A DNA stretch of 64,000 bases from positions 1 to 64,000 of the forward strand of contig NZ_MAQA01000015.1 of assembly GCF_001692445.1 (NCBI RefSeq), written 5' to 3'. Position 1 is the stretch's first letter. Every line of letters begins with the position of its first letter. The notes under the pieces are model-generated. The model was not told the origin of the DNA, searched no databases, and saw only the letters and a program-made list of their open reading frames with translations. Both the position numbers and the translations under genes were made by a program. This DNA is from Oerskovia enterophila (GTDB lineage Bacteria; Actinomycetota; Actinomycetes; Actinomycetales; Cellulomonadaceae). Positions 8,301 to 20,675 of the stretch are shown one piece after another.

Positions 8301-9599
8301 TCAGACGACCGGCCGGCCCCCGCGCCACACCGCGAGGGGCGTCAGGTCGGCGTCGGTCACGACGACGTCGGCGCGTCGCCCGGCCTCCAGCGCACCGATG
8401 TCCGAGCGTCCCAGGACGCCGGCGGGCGTGTACGAGGCAGACTTGACCGCGTCGACCAGCGGGATCCCGAAGCCGGTCGTCGCCCGCACCACGTCGAGCA
8501 GGTGGAACGTGCCGCCCGCGATCGAGCCCTCGGGCGTGCCGTCGTCGAGCCGCGCGACGCCGTCCGCGACCGTCACGGCCATGGGGCCGAGCTGGTAGGT
8601 GCCGTCGGCCATGCCCGCAGCGGCCATGGCGTCCGTGACGAGCACGATCGCGTCGGGCCCCACGAGCTCGAACACGCTGCGCACGGTCCCGGCCGCGAGG
8701 TGGGTGCCGTCTGCCACGAGCTCGACCACGAGCTCTCCGCGCGCCGCGGCCGCCAGGCACGCCGCGACGGGGCCGGGCGCCCGGTGGTGCAGTGGCCGCA
8801 TGCCGTTGAACAGGTGCGTCGCGGTCAGGCGCGGCGCGGGGCCCACCGGCTCGCCCGCCGCGGCCTGCGCTGCTCGGCGCGCCGCGAGGGCTGCGACCCC
8901 CTCGACGATCGCCGCGTCCGTCTGCTCGGACGAGGCGTCGGTGTGCCCGATCGACGGGACCGCGCCGACCTCGACGAGCGTCTCGACGACGCCCCCGGGA
9001 CCGGTGTTCCCAGGGACCTCGGGCGCGAACGTCATAGTGCGGAAGTGTCCTCGTCCGGCCTCCGCGATGGCACGGACCAGCTCGGCGTCCCCCGCGAGCA
9101 TGTCGTGCGGGTTCTGGGCGCCGCACCGCACCTCCGACAGGAACGGTCCTTCGAGGTGGATGCCTGCGATCTCACCGGCGTCGCCCAGGTCGGCGAGCGT
9201 CGCGACCCGGCGCAGGAGCGTCTCGCGCTCGGCCGTCACGAGCGAGGCGACGAGGCTCGTCGTCCCGTGACGCCGGTGCTCGCGCACCGCGACGAGCGCC
9301 TGCTCCGCGTCCTCGGCGTCGGGGAAGCTCGCTCCGCCGCCGCCGTGGTTGTGCAGCTCGACGAGCCCCGGCAGGACGACCTGACCGTCGACGGGGGCGT
9401 CGGCCGCCTCGACCTCGGCGCCGTACCCGGCGGCTGCCGCGTCACGACGGTCACCGACCCACGCGATCGTCGCCCCGTCGAGGACGACGACGCCGTCCTC
9501 GACGACCTCCTGCGGGGTGACCACGCGCCCACGCAGGGCGGAGCGGGCGGCTCCTGCGGACGACGGGACGATGGGCTGCGGGGCGGCGTTCGACGTCAT
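8301..9599 (-). CDS. nagA: N-acetylglucosamine-6-phosphate deacetylase
   Basis: This amidohydrolase removes the acetyl group from GlcNAc-6-phosphate in amino-sugar and cell-wall recycling. Family landmarks are ELHNHGGGGA (metal-binding His pair), HLEGPFL, HLFNGMRPLHHR and the catalytic Asp in VTDAMAAAG. At 432 residues from the ATG at 9599 it is slightly longer than usual. A GTG at 9635 would add 12 residues. Neither start has an ideal Shine-Dalgarno, since GAGGA sits only 1 nt before the ATG. The gene is convergent with the glycosidase gene and separated from it by 117 nt. The short spacing raises the chance that the whole locus serves amino sugars, but this is inference. Confidence 0.88.
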   Translation of the reverse strand: MTSNAAPQPIVPSSAGAARSALRGRVVTPQEVVEDGVVVLDGATIAWVGDRRDAAAAGYGAEVEAADAPVDGQVVLPGLVELHNHGGGGASFPDAEDAEQALVAVREHRRHGTTSLVASLVTAERETLLRRVATLADLGDAGEIAGIHLEGPFLSEVRCGAQNPHDMLAGDAELVRAIAEAGRGHFRTMTFAPEVPGNTGPGGVVETLVEVGAVPSIGHTDASSEQTDAAIVEGVAALAARRAAQAAAGEPVGPAPRLTATHLFNGMRPLHHRAPGPVAACLAAAARGELVVELVADGTHLAAGTVRSVFELVGPDAIVLVTDAMAAAGMADGTYQLGPMAVTVADGVARLDDGTPEGSIAGGTFHLLDVVRATTGFGIPLVDAVKSASYTPAGVLGRSDIGALEAGRRADVVVTDADLTPLAVWRGGRPVV

Positions 9600-9684
9600 G
9601 TCCTCATTCTTGCGCACTTCGTTCGGACGACGCACGAATGGTCACCGCACCTGCCGGTCAGCGGTCGAGGACCGAGACGGCCCG

Positions 9685-10209
9685 TCAGCCCTCACGCAGG
9701 AGCCTGCGTGCCGCCCTGGCGAGGTGTGCGATGTACAGCCGCTGGAACGTGGGGACGAACAGACGCAGCGCCGAGACCCAGCGGACCGCGGGGTTGCTGA
9801 AGACGTCGACCACGAACCACACGTCCCCGGCGGCGTCCCGCTCGACCACGAACGCCTCCTCGCCCACGAACACGTGGCCGGGCAGCGTCCCGTAGCCGAA
9901 CCCGATGCGCTGCTCCTCGCGCTCGACCCACACGATCTCGCAGGGCTCGTCGAGCCGCACCCTGCCCACGCCGAGCCGCGTGACGACACGGCCCCCCGGC
10001 TCCGCGACCGGGGCCGACGTCTCGATCCGCACGTGGGCGGCCGCGTGCACCTGCCAGGTCAGGAGCTGCTCGCCCAGGCGTCCGAGCTCCGCGACCGTGC
10101 AGGGCCGCTCGGACAGCCGGTGGCGCAGGCGGAGGTGGGCGTACCCCGCGGGCAGCTCCGGGGCGCGCGTCGCACCCACCTCGGGGTAGGTCGTACGGCT
10201 CTGCGTCAT
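9685..10209 (-). CDS. DUF1990 family protein
   Basis: This 174-residue soluble protein has the DUF1990 pattern: a conserved YPEVGATR start, HVRIETSAPV, and a C-terminal RLFVPTFQRLYIAHLARA segment. In some bacteria the domain is fused to YndJ. Here the two are separate, overlapping genes (ATGA at 10206-10209), which supports a joint function. The molecular activity of DUF1990 is not established. The ATG at 10209 is chosen because it overlaps the upstream stop and begins at the conserved region. Longer in-frame starts would lie inside the yndJ gene. Confidence 0.82.
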   Translation of the reverse strand: MTQSRTTYPEVGATRAPELPAGYAHLRLRHRLSERPCTVAELGRLGEQLLTWQVHAAAHVRIETSAPVAEPGGRVVTRLGVGRVRLDEPCEIVWVEREEQRIGFGYGTLPGHVFVGEEAFVVERDAAGDVWFVVDVFSNPAVRWVSALRLFVPTFQRLYIAHLARAARRLLREG

Positions 10210-11189
10210 GCCTGTCTCCGTCCTGGGGTCCTGCTGGGTCTGTGTGGCCGGATGGCCGTTCCTTGCAGCGCGGGGCCTGCGGGCCCCCTGCGCTCGATCC
10301 GCTCCCCCGCCGCGCCCCGGACCGCTCGGAGCCCCAGCAGCGTGCACAGCGCGAACCCGACCGCGTTGGCCACGCCGTGCGTCGACGCCATCTGCCCGAT
10401 GCTCGGGTGGGGCAGCCCCGTCGCCTCACCCACCGCCCACCACACCGCGAGCAGCATCGAGCAGGCCACCGCGACGGATCCGGTGACGAGCAGTCCTCGC
10501 GCCCAGCCCCGGGCCGCGAGCCCGAGGACGGCCCACGCGGTGCACCACAGCGCCCCCGTCAGCACGAGCGCGCCGACCAGCTCGGCCGCGTCGCCCACGA
10601 AGTAGCCCACGAGGACGAGCCCCGTGCCGACCGGGACGCCCCACGCGCCCGCTCGCGCGGCGCGGCCCCGGTCCGGGGCCCCGTGGGTTTCGGAAGTGTC
10701 CGGGTCGCGGGGGTCGTCGTGCCCGGCACCTTGCCCGGCGACGAGCCCCGCGACCAGGGCCGCGGCGAACCCCGCGAAGAGCATGTGCGGAACCGTCAGC
10801 GCGAGGTAGGTCCCCGAGAAGCCGAGCAGCCCCCAGCCGCTGCGGTCGGCGAGCATCGCTGCGGCACCGACGCTCGGCAGGACGAGCGCCACGCCGACCG
10901 CGAGCCGCACGCCGAGCGGGCGTGGCGCCGTCGGGCCGGGGAGCGCCGAGCGGACCGCGGCGACGAGCAGCACCGCCGATCCCGCGAGGAAGGGGGCGGT
11001 CGCGACCTGCGCCCAGGGGGCGGGCGGGAGCCACGCCCCGGCGGCGGCCGCCGCCCCGGCCACGGGCCACCACGGCCCGCCCGCCCCGGGCACGACGCGG
11101 GGCCCGAGCAGCGACAGCCCGAGCGGGAGGACCACGACGAGCCCGAACGCGACCACGAGGTCCACGAGCAGGGCGGTCGATGCGGACAC
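10206..11189 (-). CDS. YndJ-like integral membrane protein
   Basis: This 327-residue protein has about nine hydrophobic segments, a charged cytoplasmic loop around residues 155-180, and a basic C-terminal tail. The pattern SIGQMASTHGVANAVGFALCTLLG near residue 270 is typical of YndJ family proteins. YndJ has no firmly known function. The gene sits between a TetR regulator (1 nt gap) and the DUF1990 gene (overlapping), so all three form one operon controlled by that regulator. Confidence 0.75.
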   Translation of the reverse strand: MSASTALLVDLVVAFGLVVVLPLGLSLLGPRVVPGAGGPWWPVAGAAAAAGAWLPPAPWAQVATAPFLAGSAVLLVAAVRSALPGPTAPRPLGVRLAVGVALVLPSVGAAAMLADRSGWGLLGFSGTYLALTVPHMLFAGFAAALVAGLVAGQGAGHDDPRDPDTSETHGAPDRGRAARAGAWGVPVGTGLVLVGYFVGDAAELVGALVLTGALWCTAWAVLGLAARGWARGLLVTGSVAVACSMLLAVWWAVGEATGLPHPSIGQMASTHGVANAVGFALCTLLGLRAVRGAAGERIERRGPAGPALQGTAIRPHRPSRTPGRRQA

Positions 11190-11190
11190 C

Positions 11191-11853
11191 TCAGCCTCGA
11201 AGGGACGACGTCAGGCGCACGACGTCGTCGACGACCCCGCGGGCGACCGGGAGACGGGACAGGCGCACGAGCTTGCCCACGATCGGGCTCGCCCCGGCGA
11301 CCAGGCGCCGCGTGCGCGCAGTGCCCGACGACGAGTCCTGGACCCAGAAGAGCGTCACCCCGAGCTGGGCGAACCACAGCAGCTCGGGGAGCTGCGCCCG
11401 CAGGGAGGGCGGCACCGCGGGCGAGGCGCCGGCCACGAGCTCCTCGAAGATCCCGAGCGAGAGCTCGCGAGCCTCGCGCGACGCCTCGCTGAACGGGTTG
11501 GCGGCCGCGCCCGGCCGGATCGCGACCGAGACGAACTCCGCGCCGAACGAGTGGTAGGGCGCGAAGACGTCGATCGACGCGTCGAGCACGCGGCGCAGCC
11601 GGTCGGCGAGGGACCCGCCCTGCGCGAGGATCTCGTCGGCGGCGACCCGGTGCGCACGCAGGACGTCGAGGTAGAGCTCCTGGACCAGGTGGTCCTTGGA
11701 CGGGAAGTAGTAGTAGGCGTTGCCCGTGCTCACGCCCGCCGCGGACGCGATGGACCGCATGGTCGTGGCCTCGTAGCCCTGCTCGCGCAACATCGCGAGG
11801 GCCACCCCGAGGACCTTGGCCCGGGTCTCCTCCGACTTGGGGGTGGGGCTCAT
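11191..11853 (-). CDS. TetR/AcrR-family regulator
   Basis: This 220-residue protein has an N-terminal TetR DNA-binding domain: TRAKVLGVALAMLREQGYEA, then the HTH TTMRSIASAAGVSTGNAYYYFPSKDHL around residues 27-55. An all-helical ligand domain follows. It is the first gene of a TetR-yndJ-DUF1990 operon. A perfect 20-bp palindrome starts 28 nt before its ATG, pointing to negative autoregulation of the whole operon. The ligand is unknown. A membrane-active compound would fit the membrane-protein partner, but this is a guess. Confidence 0.9.
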   Translation of the reverse strand: MSPTPKSEETRAKVLGVALAMLREQGYEATTMRSIASAAGVSTGNAYYYFPSKDHLVQELYLDVLRAHRVAADEILAQGGSLADRLRRVLDASIDVFAPYHSFGAEFVSVAIRPGAAANPFSEASREARELSLGIFEELVAGASPAVPPSLRAQLPELLWFAQLGVTLFWVQDSSSGTARTRRLVAGASPIVGKLVRLSRLPVARGVVDDVVRLTSSLRG

Positions 11854-11880
11854 GAGGTCGCCCCGGTCGCGGTGCGCGGG

Positions 11881-11900
11881 TTTTTGAACATGTTCAAAAA
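11881..11900. promoter_or_regulatory. perfect 20-bp palindrome, likely TetR operator
   Basis: TTTTTGAACATGTTCAAAAA is a fully symmetric palindrome and a strikingly AT-rich spot in this DNA. It lies 28-47 nt upstream of the TetR-family gene's start codon, where an autorepressor would sit. It also lies just beyond the terminator of nucS, which is transcribed toward it. Confidence 0.8.
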
Positions 11901-11914
11901 TGTAGCACGAGAGA

Positions 11915-11943
11915 AGCCCGCACACCGCGCGGGTGTACGGGCT
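11915..11943 (-). terminator. intrinsic terminator of nucS
   Basis: Outer arms AGCCCG/CGGGCT and inner arms ACACC/GGTGT are separated by one mismatch and a GC loop. The hairpin starts 5 nt after the nucS stop on the minus strand and is followed by a short pyrimidine run. It separates nucS from the TetR operon. Confidence 0.65.
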
Positions 11944-11948
11944 GCGGG

Positions 11949-12644
11949 TCAGAAGAGGCGCGAGTCCACGTCGTCGACCCCGCGCATCGCGTCGTAGTCC
12001 AGGACCAGGCAGCCGATCCCCCGGTCGGTCGCCAGGACGCGCGCCTGCGGCTTGATCTCCTGCGCCGCGAACACGCCGCGCACGGGGGCCAGCAAGGGGT
12101 CGCGGTTCAGCAGGTCGAGGTACCGGGTGAGCTGCTCGACGCCGTCGATGTCTCCGCGGCGCTTGATCTCGACCGCGACCGTCGCGCCGTCCTTGTCGCG
12201 GGCCAGGATGTCGACCGGACCGATCGCCGTGGGGTACTCCCGGCGGATCAGGGTGTGCCCCGTCCCGAGGAGCTGGATCTGCGCCGCGAGCATCTCCTGC
12301 AGGTGGGCCTCGACGCCGTCCTTGATGAGGCCCGGGTCGATCCCGAGGTCGTGAGCCGAGTCGTGCAGGACCTCGTGCAGCTCGATCTCGAGGCGGTCGT
12401 CGCTCTTGGCGTGCTGAACCGCCCAGACCTGGGTCACGCCGCGCTCGCGCGCCGTCTCGTCGGGCTCGGTGACCGCCATGGAGCACGGGGGGCTCATCCA
12501 GTTCAGCGGCTTGTACGAGCCGCCGTCCGAGTGCAGGAGCACGCTGCCGTCCGCCTTGACGAGCAGCACACGGGTCGCGAGCGGGAGATGGGCCGAGAGC
12601 CGACCCGTGTAGTGGGCCGAGCACTGGGCAACCACGAGACGCAC
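11949..12644 (-). CDS. nucS: mismatch-specific endonuclease NucS (EndoMS)
   Basis: NucS replaces MutS-MutL mismatch repair in most actinobacteria by making double-strand cuts at mismatches, guided by the sliding clamp. The 231-residue protein has the N-terminal beta-rich domain ([15 protein letters not shown]) and the C-terminal RecB-like nuclease site [20 protein letters not shown] with D and E-x-K catalytic residues near 135-155. The GTG at 12644 has a GAGGAG box 9 nt away and begins at the conserved RLVVAQCS. The 192-nt gap to the DUF2550 gene upstream shows no clear promoter. Its place just after the atp operon and a DUF2550 gene is common in actinobacteria. Confidence 0.93.
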   Translation of the reverse strand: MRLVVAQCSAHYTGRLSAHLPLATRVLLVKADGSVLLHSDGGSYKPLNWMSPPCSMAVTEPDETARERGVTQVWAVQHAKSDDRLEIELHEVLHDSAHDLGIDPGLIKDGVEAHLQEMLAAQIQLLGTGHTLIRREYPTAIGPVDILARDKDGATVAVEIKRRGDIDGVEQLTRYLDLLNRDPLLAPVRGVFAAQEIKPQARVLATDRGIGCLVLDYDAMRGVDDVDSRLF

Positions 12645-12836
12645 GAAGAACTCCTCAGACCGGGATGACGCAAGACCGGGGACGACGACGGAGAGCGACG
12701 CTGGCACAGCGCCGACCGGGACGGACGGGTGAGCCGGCAGCTCACGGGGTGCGGCGCCGGCGGGGCGGACGGGTGGGCGACGTTGTCCAGGAGGGCAGGC
12801 GAGCCGCTGCCGGACGGCCAGGCTACCGGCAGGGCC

Positions 12837-13253
12837 TCAGACGACCACGCCGCGGCGGCCGGGAGGGGCGGCCTCGAGCCACGATGCCAGGCCCGCGTAG
12901 GCCCCGCTCGACATGAGCAGCTCGAACCGCGTGCCCTCGTACGAGCACTCGACCAGGAAGAGGTCGCGGTCGGGGGCCTCGACGGGGCGACGGGACACGA
13001 TCACGAGGTCCTGGCGGCGCCAGGACCGCGCGGGGCGCAGAGACAGGGACCAGCAGCGCCACCAGTCGATGCGTCCGACGCCGTAGTGCGCGATGCCGAG
13101 CGACCACGAGGCCTGCTCGGCGCCCGCCGGGCGGGCGCTGCACTCGAACGAGCCGACCCGGTGGGCGATGGCCCGAAGACGCAACGCTCCCAGCCCGACC
13201 ACGACCAGGACCACCAGAAGGAGTCCGATCGCGATCCAGGCGGGGAGCGGCAC
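12837..13253 (-). CDS. DUF2550 family membrane protein
   Basis: This 138-residue protein has one N-terminal membrane helix (residues 5-24) and a soluble domain rich in Trp and Arg (SWSLGIAHYGVGRIDWWRCW). It matches the small actinobacterial DUF2550 family found directly downstream of atpC, as here with an 18-nt gap, so it is probably cotranscribed with the ATP synthase operon. Its function is not known. Confidence 0.82.
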   Translation of the reverse strand: MPLPAWIAIGLLLVVLVVVGLGALRLRAIAHRVGSFECSARPAGAEQASWSLGIAHYGVGRIDWWRCWSLSLRPARSWRRQDLVIVSRRPVEAPDRDLFLVECSYEGTRFELLMSSGAYAGLASWLEAAPPGRRGVVV

Positions 13254-13271
13254 GTGTGCTACCTGGTCCCG

Positions 13272-13556
13272 TCAGTGGCCGGAGACGGCGGAGGCGTCGA
13301 GCACCTCGGCGTCGTCGACCACGAGCATGACCTGGTTGGAGTCCACCGAGAGGAACCCGCCGGTGACCTTGACGGCGATCTTCTCGCCGGAGACCCCGGT
13401 GATCCGGACGGTGCCCGCCTCCAGGACGGACAGGACCGGTGAGTGGTCCGCGAGGATACCGATCTCACCGTCGGCGGCCGGCGCGCTCACGGCGCGCGCG
13501 GTACCGGACCAGATCTTGCGGTCCGCCGCCACGAGGTCGACGTTCAGTTGTGCCAC
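13272..13556 (-). CDS. atpC: F1Fo ATP synthase subunit epsilon
   Basis: This 94-residue epsilon subunit of the F1 central stalk couples rotation to catalysis and inhibits ATP hydrolysis. It has the N-terminal beta-sandwich (LNVDLVAADRKIWSG...GEIGILADHSP) but ends soon after it. The C-terminal helical hairpin of longer homologues is nearly absent, so autoinhibition may be weak. The GTG at 13556 has a GGAG box 7 nt upstream. It is separated from atpD by 88 nt that contain a strong hairpin. Confidence 0.9.
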   Translation of the reverse strand: MAQLNVDLVAADRKIWSGTARAVSAPAADGEIGILADHSPVLSVLEAGTVRITGVSGEKIAVKVTGGFLSVDSNQVMLVVDDAEVLDASAVSGH

Positions 13557-13592
13557 TTGAACTCCTTCATGTCGGTGCACGGGTCTGACGAA

Positions 13593-13634
13593 GCGCGCCG
13601 CGTGCTCGGCCGGTGGGCCGAGCGCGCGGCGCGC
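13593..13634 (-). other. strong hairpin between atpD and atpC
   Basis: A 19-bp stem with a single G-U pair and a GGTG loop fills most of the atpD-atpC spacer. It lacks a following U-run, so it is more likely an mRNA stability or processing element, or a partial terminator, than a full stop. Confidence 0.6.
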
Positions 13635-13644
13635 TCACGTCGAA

Positions 13645-16108
<2,464 letters not shown>

Positions 16109-16109
16109 G

Positions 16110-17741
16110 TCAGGCCTTCTTCTGCCGGACGATCTGCTCCTGCTCGACGACGACGCCCTCTTCCTCGTCAGCGTCCCCACCGACGAGCGGCGAACCGTCG
16201 CCCTTGAGGAAGCCGTTGCGGAAGTCGTCGATGCCCTGAGCGAGCGCAGACTCGACCTCGTCCGAGAGCTTGCCGGTCGAGGCGATCGTGCCGAGCACGT
16301 CCGTGTTGCGGCGCAGGTGGTCGAGCAGCTCGCTCTCGAAGCGGCGCACGTCCTCGAGCGGCACGTCGTCCAGCTTGCCCTTGGTGCCGGCCCAGATCGA
16401 GGCGACCTGGTCCTCGACCGGGTACGGCGAGTACTGACCCTGCTTGAGGAGCTCCATGAGGCGAGCACCACGGGTCAGCTGGCCGCGCGAGGCCGCGTCG
16501 AGGTCCGAGGCGAACATCGCGAAGGCCTCGAGCGAGCGGTACTGGGCGAGCTCGAGCTTGAGCGTGCCGGAGACCTGCTTCATGGCCTTGACCTGTGCGG
16601 CACCGCCGACTCGGGAGACCGAGATACCGACGTCGACCGCGGGGCGCTGGTCGGCGTTGAAGAGGTCCGACTGGAGGAAGATCTGGCCGTCGGTGATCGA
16701 GATGACGTTGGTCGGGATGTACGCCGACACGTCGTTCGCCTTGGTCTCGATGACGGGCAGGCCAGTCATCGAGCCCGCACCGAGCTCGTCCGAGAGCTTC
16801 GCACAACGCTCGAGCAGACGGGAGTGCAGGTAGAAGACGTCACCGGGGTACGCCTCGCGGCCCGGCGGGCGGCGGAGGAGCAGCGACACGGCACGGTAGG
16901 CCTCGGCCTGCTTCGACAGGTCGTCGAACACGATGAGGACGTGCTTTCCGCCGTACATCCAGTGCTGGCCGATGGCCGAGCCGGTGTAGGGCGCGAGGTA
17001 CTTGAAGCCTGCCGGGTCGGAGGCCGGGGCCGCGACGATCGTCGTGTACTCGAGCGCTCCGGCCTCTTCCAGCGCGCCGCGGACGGCGGCGATGGTCGAG
17101 CCCTTCTGGCCGATCGCGACGTAGATGCAGCGGACCTGCTTGGTCGGGTCGCCGGTCTCCCAGTTCGCCTTCTGGTTGATGATCGTGTCGATCGCGATCG
17201 CGGTCTTGCCCGTCTGGCGGTCACCGATGATCAGCTGGCGCTGGCCGCGGCCCACCGGGATCATCGAGTCGATCGCCTTGAGGCCGGTCTGCAGGGGCTC
17301 GTGGACCGACTTGCGGTCCATGACGCCGGGGGCCTGCAGCTCGAGGGCGCGGCGGCCCTCGGTCGCAACCTCGCCGAGACCGTCGATCGGCTGACCCAGC
17401 GGGTCGACGACGCGACCCAGGTAGCCGTCACCGACGGCGACCGAGAGGACCTCGCCGGTCCGGCGGACCTCCTGGCCCTCCTCGATCCCGGTGAACTCAC
17501 CCAGGACGACGACACCGATCTGGCGAACGTCCAAGTTCAGGGCAAGGCCGAGGGTGCCGTCCTCGAAGCGCAGCAGCTCGTTGGCCATTGCGCCCGGAAG
17601 GCCTTCCACCTGGGCGATGCCGTCGCCGGCAAGGATGACACGACCGACTTCCTCTGTCACCGCACCCTGGGGCTCGTAGGACTTCACGAAGCTGTCCAGC
17701 GCGGCCCTGATCTCGTCGGGCCGGATCGTCAGCTCAGCCAT
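16110..17741 (-). CDS. atpA: F1Fo ATP synthase subunit alpha
   Basis: This 543-residue non-catalytic nucleotide-binding subunit of F1 has P-loop GDRQTGKT near residue 170 and the alpha signature [13 protein letters not shown] near residue 368. It has a C-terminal acidic and Lys/Gln tail of about 25 residues that is longer than in Escherichia coli and common in actinobacteria. A 134-nt spacer with two short hairpins (17805-17822 and 17825-17839) separates it from atpH. Confidence 0.97.
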   Translation of the reverse strand: MAELTIRPDEIRAALDSFVKSYEPQGAVTEEVGRVILAGDGIAQVEGLPGAMANELLRFEDGTLGLALNLDVRQIGVVVLGEFTGIEEGQEVRRTGEVLSVAVGDGYLGRVVDPLGQPIDGLGEVATEGRRALELQAPGVMDRKSVHEPLQTGLKAIDSMIPVGRGQRQLIIGDRQTGKTAIAIDTIINQKANWETGDPTKQVRCIYVAIGQKGSTIAAVRGALEEAGALEYTTIVAAPASDPAGFKYLAPYTGSAIGQHWMYGGKHVLIVFDDLSKQAEAYRAVSLLLRRPPGREAYPGDVFYLHSRLLERCAKLSDELGAGSMTGLPVIETKANDVSAYIPTNVISITDGQIFLQSDLFNADQRPAVDVGISVSRVGGAAQVKAMKQVSGTLKLELAQYRSLEAFAMFASDLDAASRGQLTRGARLMELLKQGQYSPYPVEDQVASIWAGTKGKLDDVPLEDVRRFESELLDHLRRNTDVLGTIASTGKLSDEVESALAQGIDDFRNGFLKGDGSPLVGGDADEEEGVVVEQEQIVRQKKA

Positions 17742-17804
17742 TGCTCTTCTCCTGTCGTGGCCGCCCCGCGAGGTGCGGGAACGGTCGAACGTTCTTGTCA
17801 GTTC

Positions 17805-17839
17805 GCCGGCTCGGGAGCCGGCAGGGTGTCGACGACACC
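17805..17839 (-). other. two small hairpins in the atpH-atpA spacer
   Basis: GCCGGCTC/GAGCCGGC and GGTGTC/GACACC lie back to back in the 134-nt spacer. They may mark an mRNA processing or stability site that tunes subunit ratios. Neither has a U-tract. Confidence 0.4.
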
Positions 17840-17875
17840 GGGGGCCGCGAGGACCTCAGTGTTCGGGCGAACAGG

Positions 17876-18690
17876 TCAGCTGACCAGTCGTCTGCGTGCA
17901 TCGGCCAGGCGGGAGAGCACCGTCGAGTCGACGACGTCCGCTCCGACCTGGACGCGCAGGCCGCCGAGGACCTCGGGGTCCACGGTGACGTTCAGCTGGA
18001 CTGCCCGGCCGTACGCGCGCTCGAGGAGCGCGGACAGACGGTCCTGCTGTGCCTGGCTGAGCACCGCACCGGTCGTCACCGAGGCGACGAGACGACGACG
18101 ACGCTGTGCGGCGACCTCCCCGAGCCACACGAGGGTGGCCACGAAGCGACGCCCCCGGGGTGCGATGGTCGCCCGCTCCGCGAGGAACTGGGTGACCGGG
18201 TCGACCTTGCCCGCGAGCAGCGCGTCGACGAACGCCTTGCGACGAGCGGGGTCCGTGGAGGTCTCGGTGAGCACTCGACGTGCCTCGCGCTCCCCGACGA
18301 GCGACCGCGTGATGCGGAAGAGCTCGTCCTCGACGCGCTCGAGCGCGCCGCGGGCCTCGGCCGAGGCCAGGACCGCGTCGACACCGAGGTGCTCGACGGC
18401 GTCCGCGATGTCCACGTCGCGCGCCCAGCGTCCGCGGGCGACGCCCGAGACGAGGTCGACCACACGACCGTCGAAGCCCTCCCGGAGGAGGTCGGCGGCC
18501 AGGGCCGCCTTCTCCTCGCCCGACCGCGACGGGTCGGCGAGGGCGCGACGCAGGGGCACCGAGGCGTCCAGCGCCGCGGCGACGGTGAGGAGCTGCTCGC
18601 CCAGGGCGAAGGCTCCTTCACCCGCCGCGCGCAGCACCGGCTCGAAACGCTCCTGAGCCTGCGCGAGGGAGGCTCCGCTCGTCCCGCGCA

Positions 18691-18691
<1 letters not shown>
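17876..18691 (-). CDS. atpH: F1Fo ATP synthase subunit delta
   Basis: This 271-residue peripheral-stalk subunit links F1 to the b subunits. It is longer than the 180-residue E. coli protein, as in other actinobacteria. The conserved C-terminal pattern (LNVTVDPEVLGGLRVQVGADVVDSTV) is clear. The ATG overlaps the atpF stop by 4 nt. Confidence 0.93.
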
Positions 18692-19577
<886 letters not shown>

Positions 19578-19628
19578 TCAGGGACGGCGCCGACGCCGAG
19601 GCGGCGGAACCAGGGTCTGCGGTGCGGG

Positions 19629-20447
19629 TCAGTGCTCTTCTTCGATCGACATGTTGATGTAGACCGTGGCGAGGAGCGCGAAGATGTACGCCTGCAGGCC
19701 CGCGACGAAGACCTCGAAGAGGGTGATCGCGATGCCCCCGGCGAGCGTCAGGGCGCTGATCGCCTTGAGGGCCGGAGCGGCCTCGAGCAGGAGGAAGTTC
19801 GTGGCGGCGAAGCACAGGACCAGCATGATGTGGCCGGCGACCATGTTCGCGGTCAGTCGGATGACCAGCGAGGCCGGGCGGATGATCAGGAGCTGGAGCA
19901 GCTCGATCGGCGCCAGGATGAAGTAGATCGGGAACGGCACGCCCGGGGGGAACAGGTTCGCCCGGATGTAGCCCCACAGGCCGTGCTGGCGGATGCCCGC
20001 GGCCCAGTAGGCCACGAAGACCCACAGGGCCAGGAGGATCGCCACGCCGGCGACCGAGGTGCCCGAGAGGTTCAGGCCGGGCACGACGCCCGTGAGGTTG
20101 AACGCGAGGATCGTCACGAAGATCGTCGTGATCATCGGGACGTAGCGGCGAGCCCGCTCGGTCCCCATGATCTCCTCGACGATGTTCACGCGAGCGAAGT
20201 CGAGGACCATCTCGACGCCGTTCTGGAACCTGCCGGGCACGAGCTTGGCGCGCCGGGCCGCGATGAGGAAGATCGTCAGCAGGACGATCGTCGCGATCAC
20301 ACGGATGAGCTGCAGCCGGTTGAACTCGAACGGGGTGCCGGCGAAGAGGATGGCGTCGGGGAAGAACTCACCGATCGTCGGCGCGTGGAAGCCGCCTTCG
20401 CCTTCTGCAGCGGCAACGAAGGGAGAGGGGGTCGCGAGCGTGAACAG
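19629..20447 (-). CDS. atpB: F1Fo ATP synthase subunit a, probably starting at CTG
   Basis: This is the proton-channel subunit of Fo. The essential Arg lies in ASLVIRLTANMVAGH, and membrane helices run to INMSIEEEH. The first ordinary start codon is GTG at 20300, but conserved N-terminal residues (GGFHAPTIGEFFPDAILFAG and FNRLQLIR, part of helix 1) are encoded in frame upstream of it. From the in-frame TGA at 20513 to 20300 there is no ATG, GTG or TTG. A CTG at 20447 has a GGGAG box 6 nt upstream and gives a 272-residue protein of normal length, so it is preferred. A mutated start codon (TGG two codons before S-T-L-F) or a sequence error is the alternative. Confidence 0.8.
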   Translation of the reverse strand: MFTLATPSPFVAAAEGEGGFHAPTIGEFFPDAILFAGTPFEFNRLQLIRVIATIVLLTIFLIAARRAKLVPGRFQNGVEMVLDFARVNIVEEIMGTERARRYVPMITTIFVTILAFNLTGVVPGLNLSGTSVAGVAILLALWVFVAYWAAGIRQHGLWGYIRANLFPPGVPFPIYFILAPIELLQLLIIRPASLVIRLTANMVAGHIMLVLCFAATNFLLLEAAPALKAISALTLAGGIAITLFEVFVAGLQAYIFALLATVYINMSIEEEH

Positions 20448-20526
20448 GGTGGACTCCCAGTGGTCGTCGGTTTCCGGGGCCGTGCGCGGGCACGCCGTCG
20501 GACCAGGCCTTCATGGATTCGCCGAT

Positions 20527-20554
20527 AGCCTAACGCATGTTCGGACCTTCACAG
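20527..20554 (-). promoter_or_regulatory. possible promoter of the atpB-atpC operon
   Basis: On the minus strand TAGGCT (20527-20532) could be a -10 box. CTGTGA (20549-20554) lies 16 nt upstream as a poor -35. It lies in the 228-nt gap after atpI, about 75 nt before the proposed atpB start. Confidence 0.35.
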
Positions 20555-20675
20555 GTCACTCACGTCGGGCAGATCTGCGCGAGGTGGGTCTAAGATGCCC
20601 CGGCACCGGTCGCTGTGCGCCCCGGCGGCCGAGTCTCGCTGCGCCGTCGGGAGCGGTCCCGACCGGCCCGCGACC

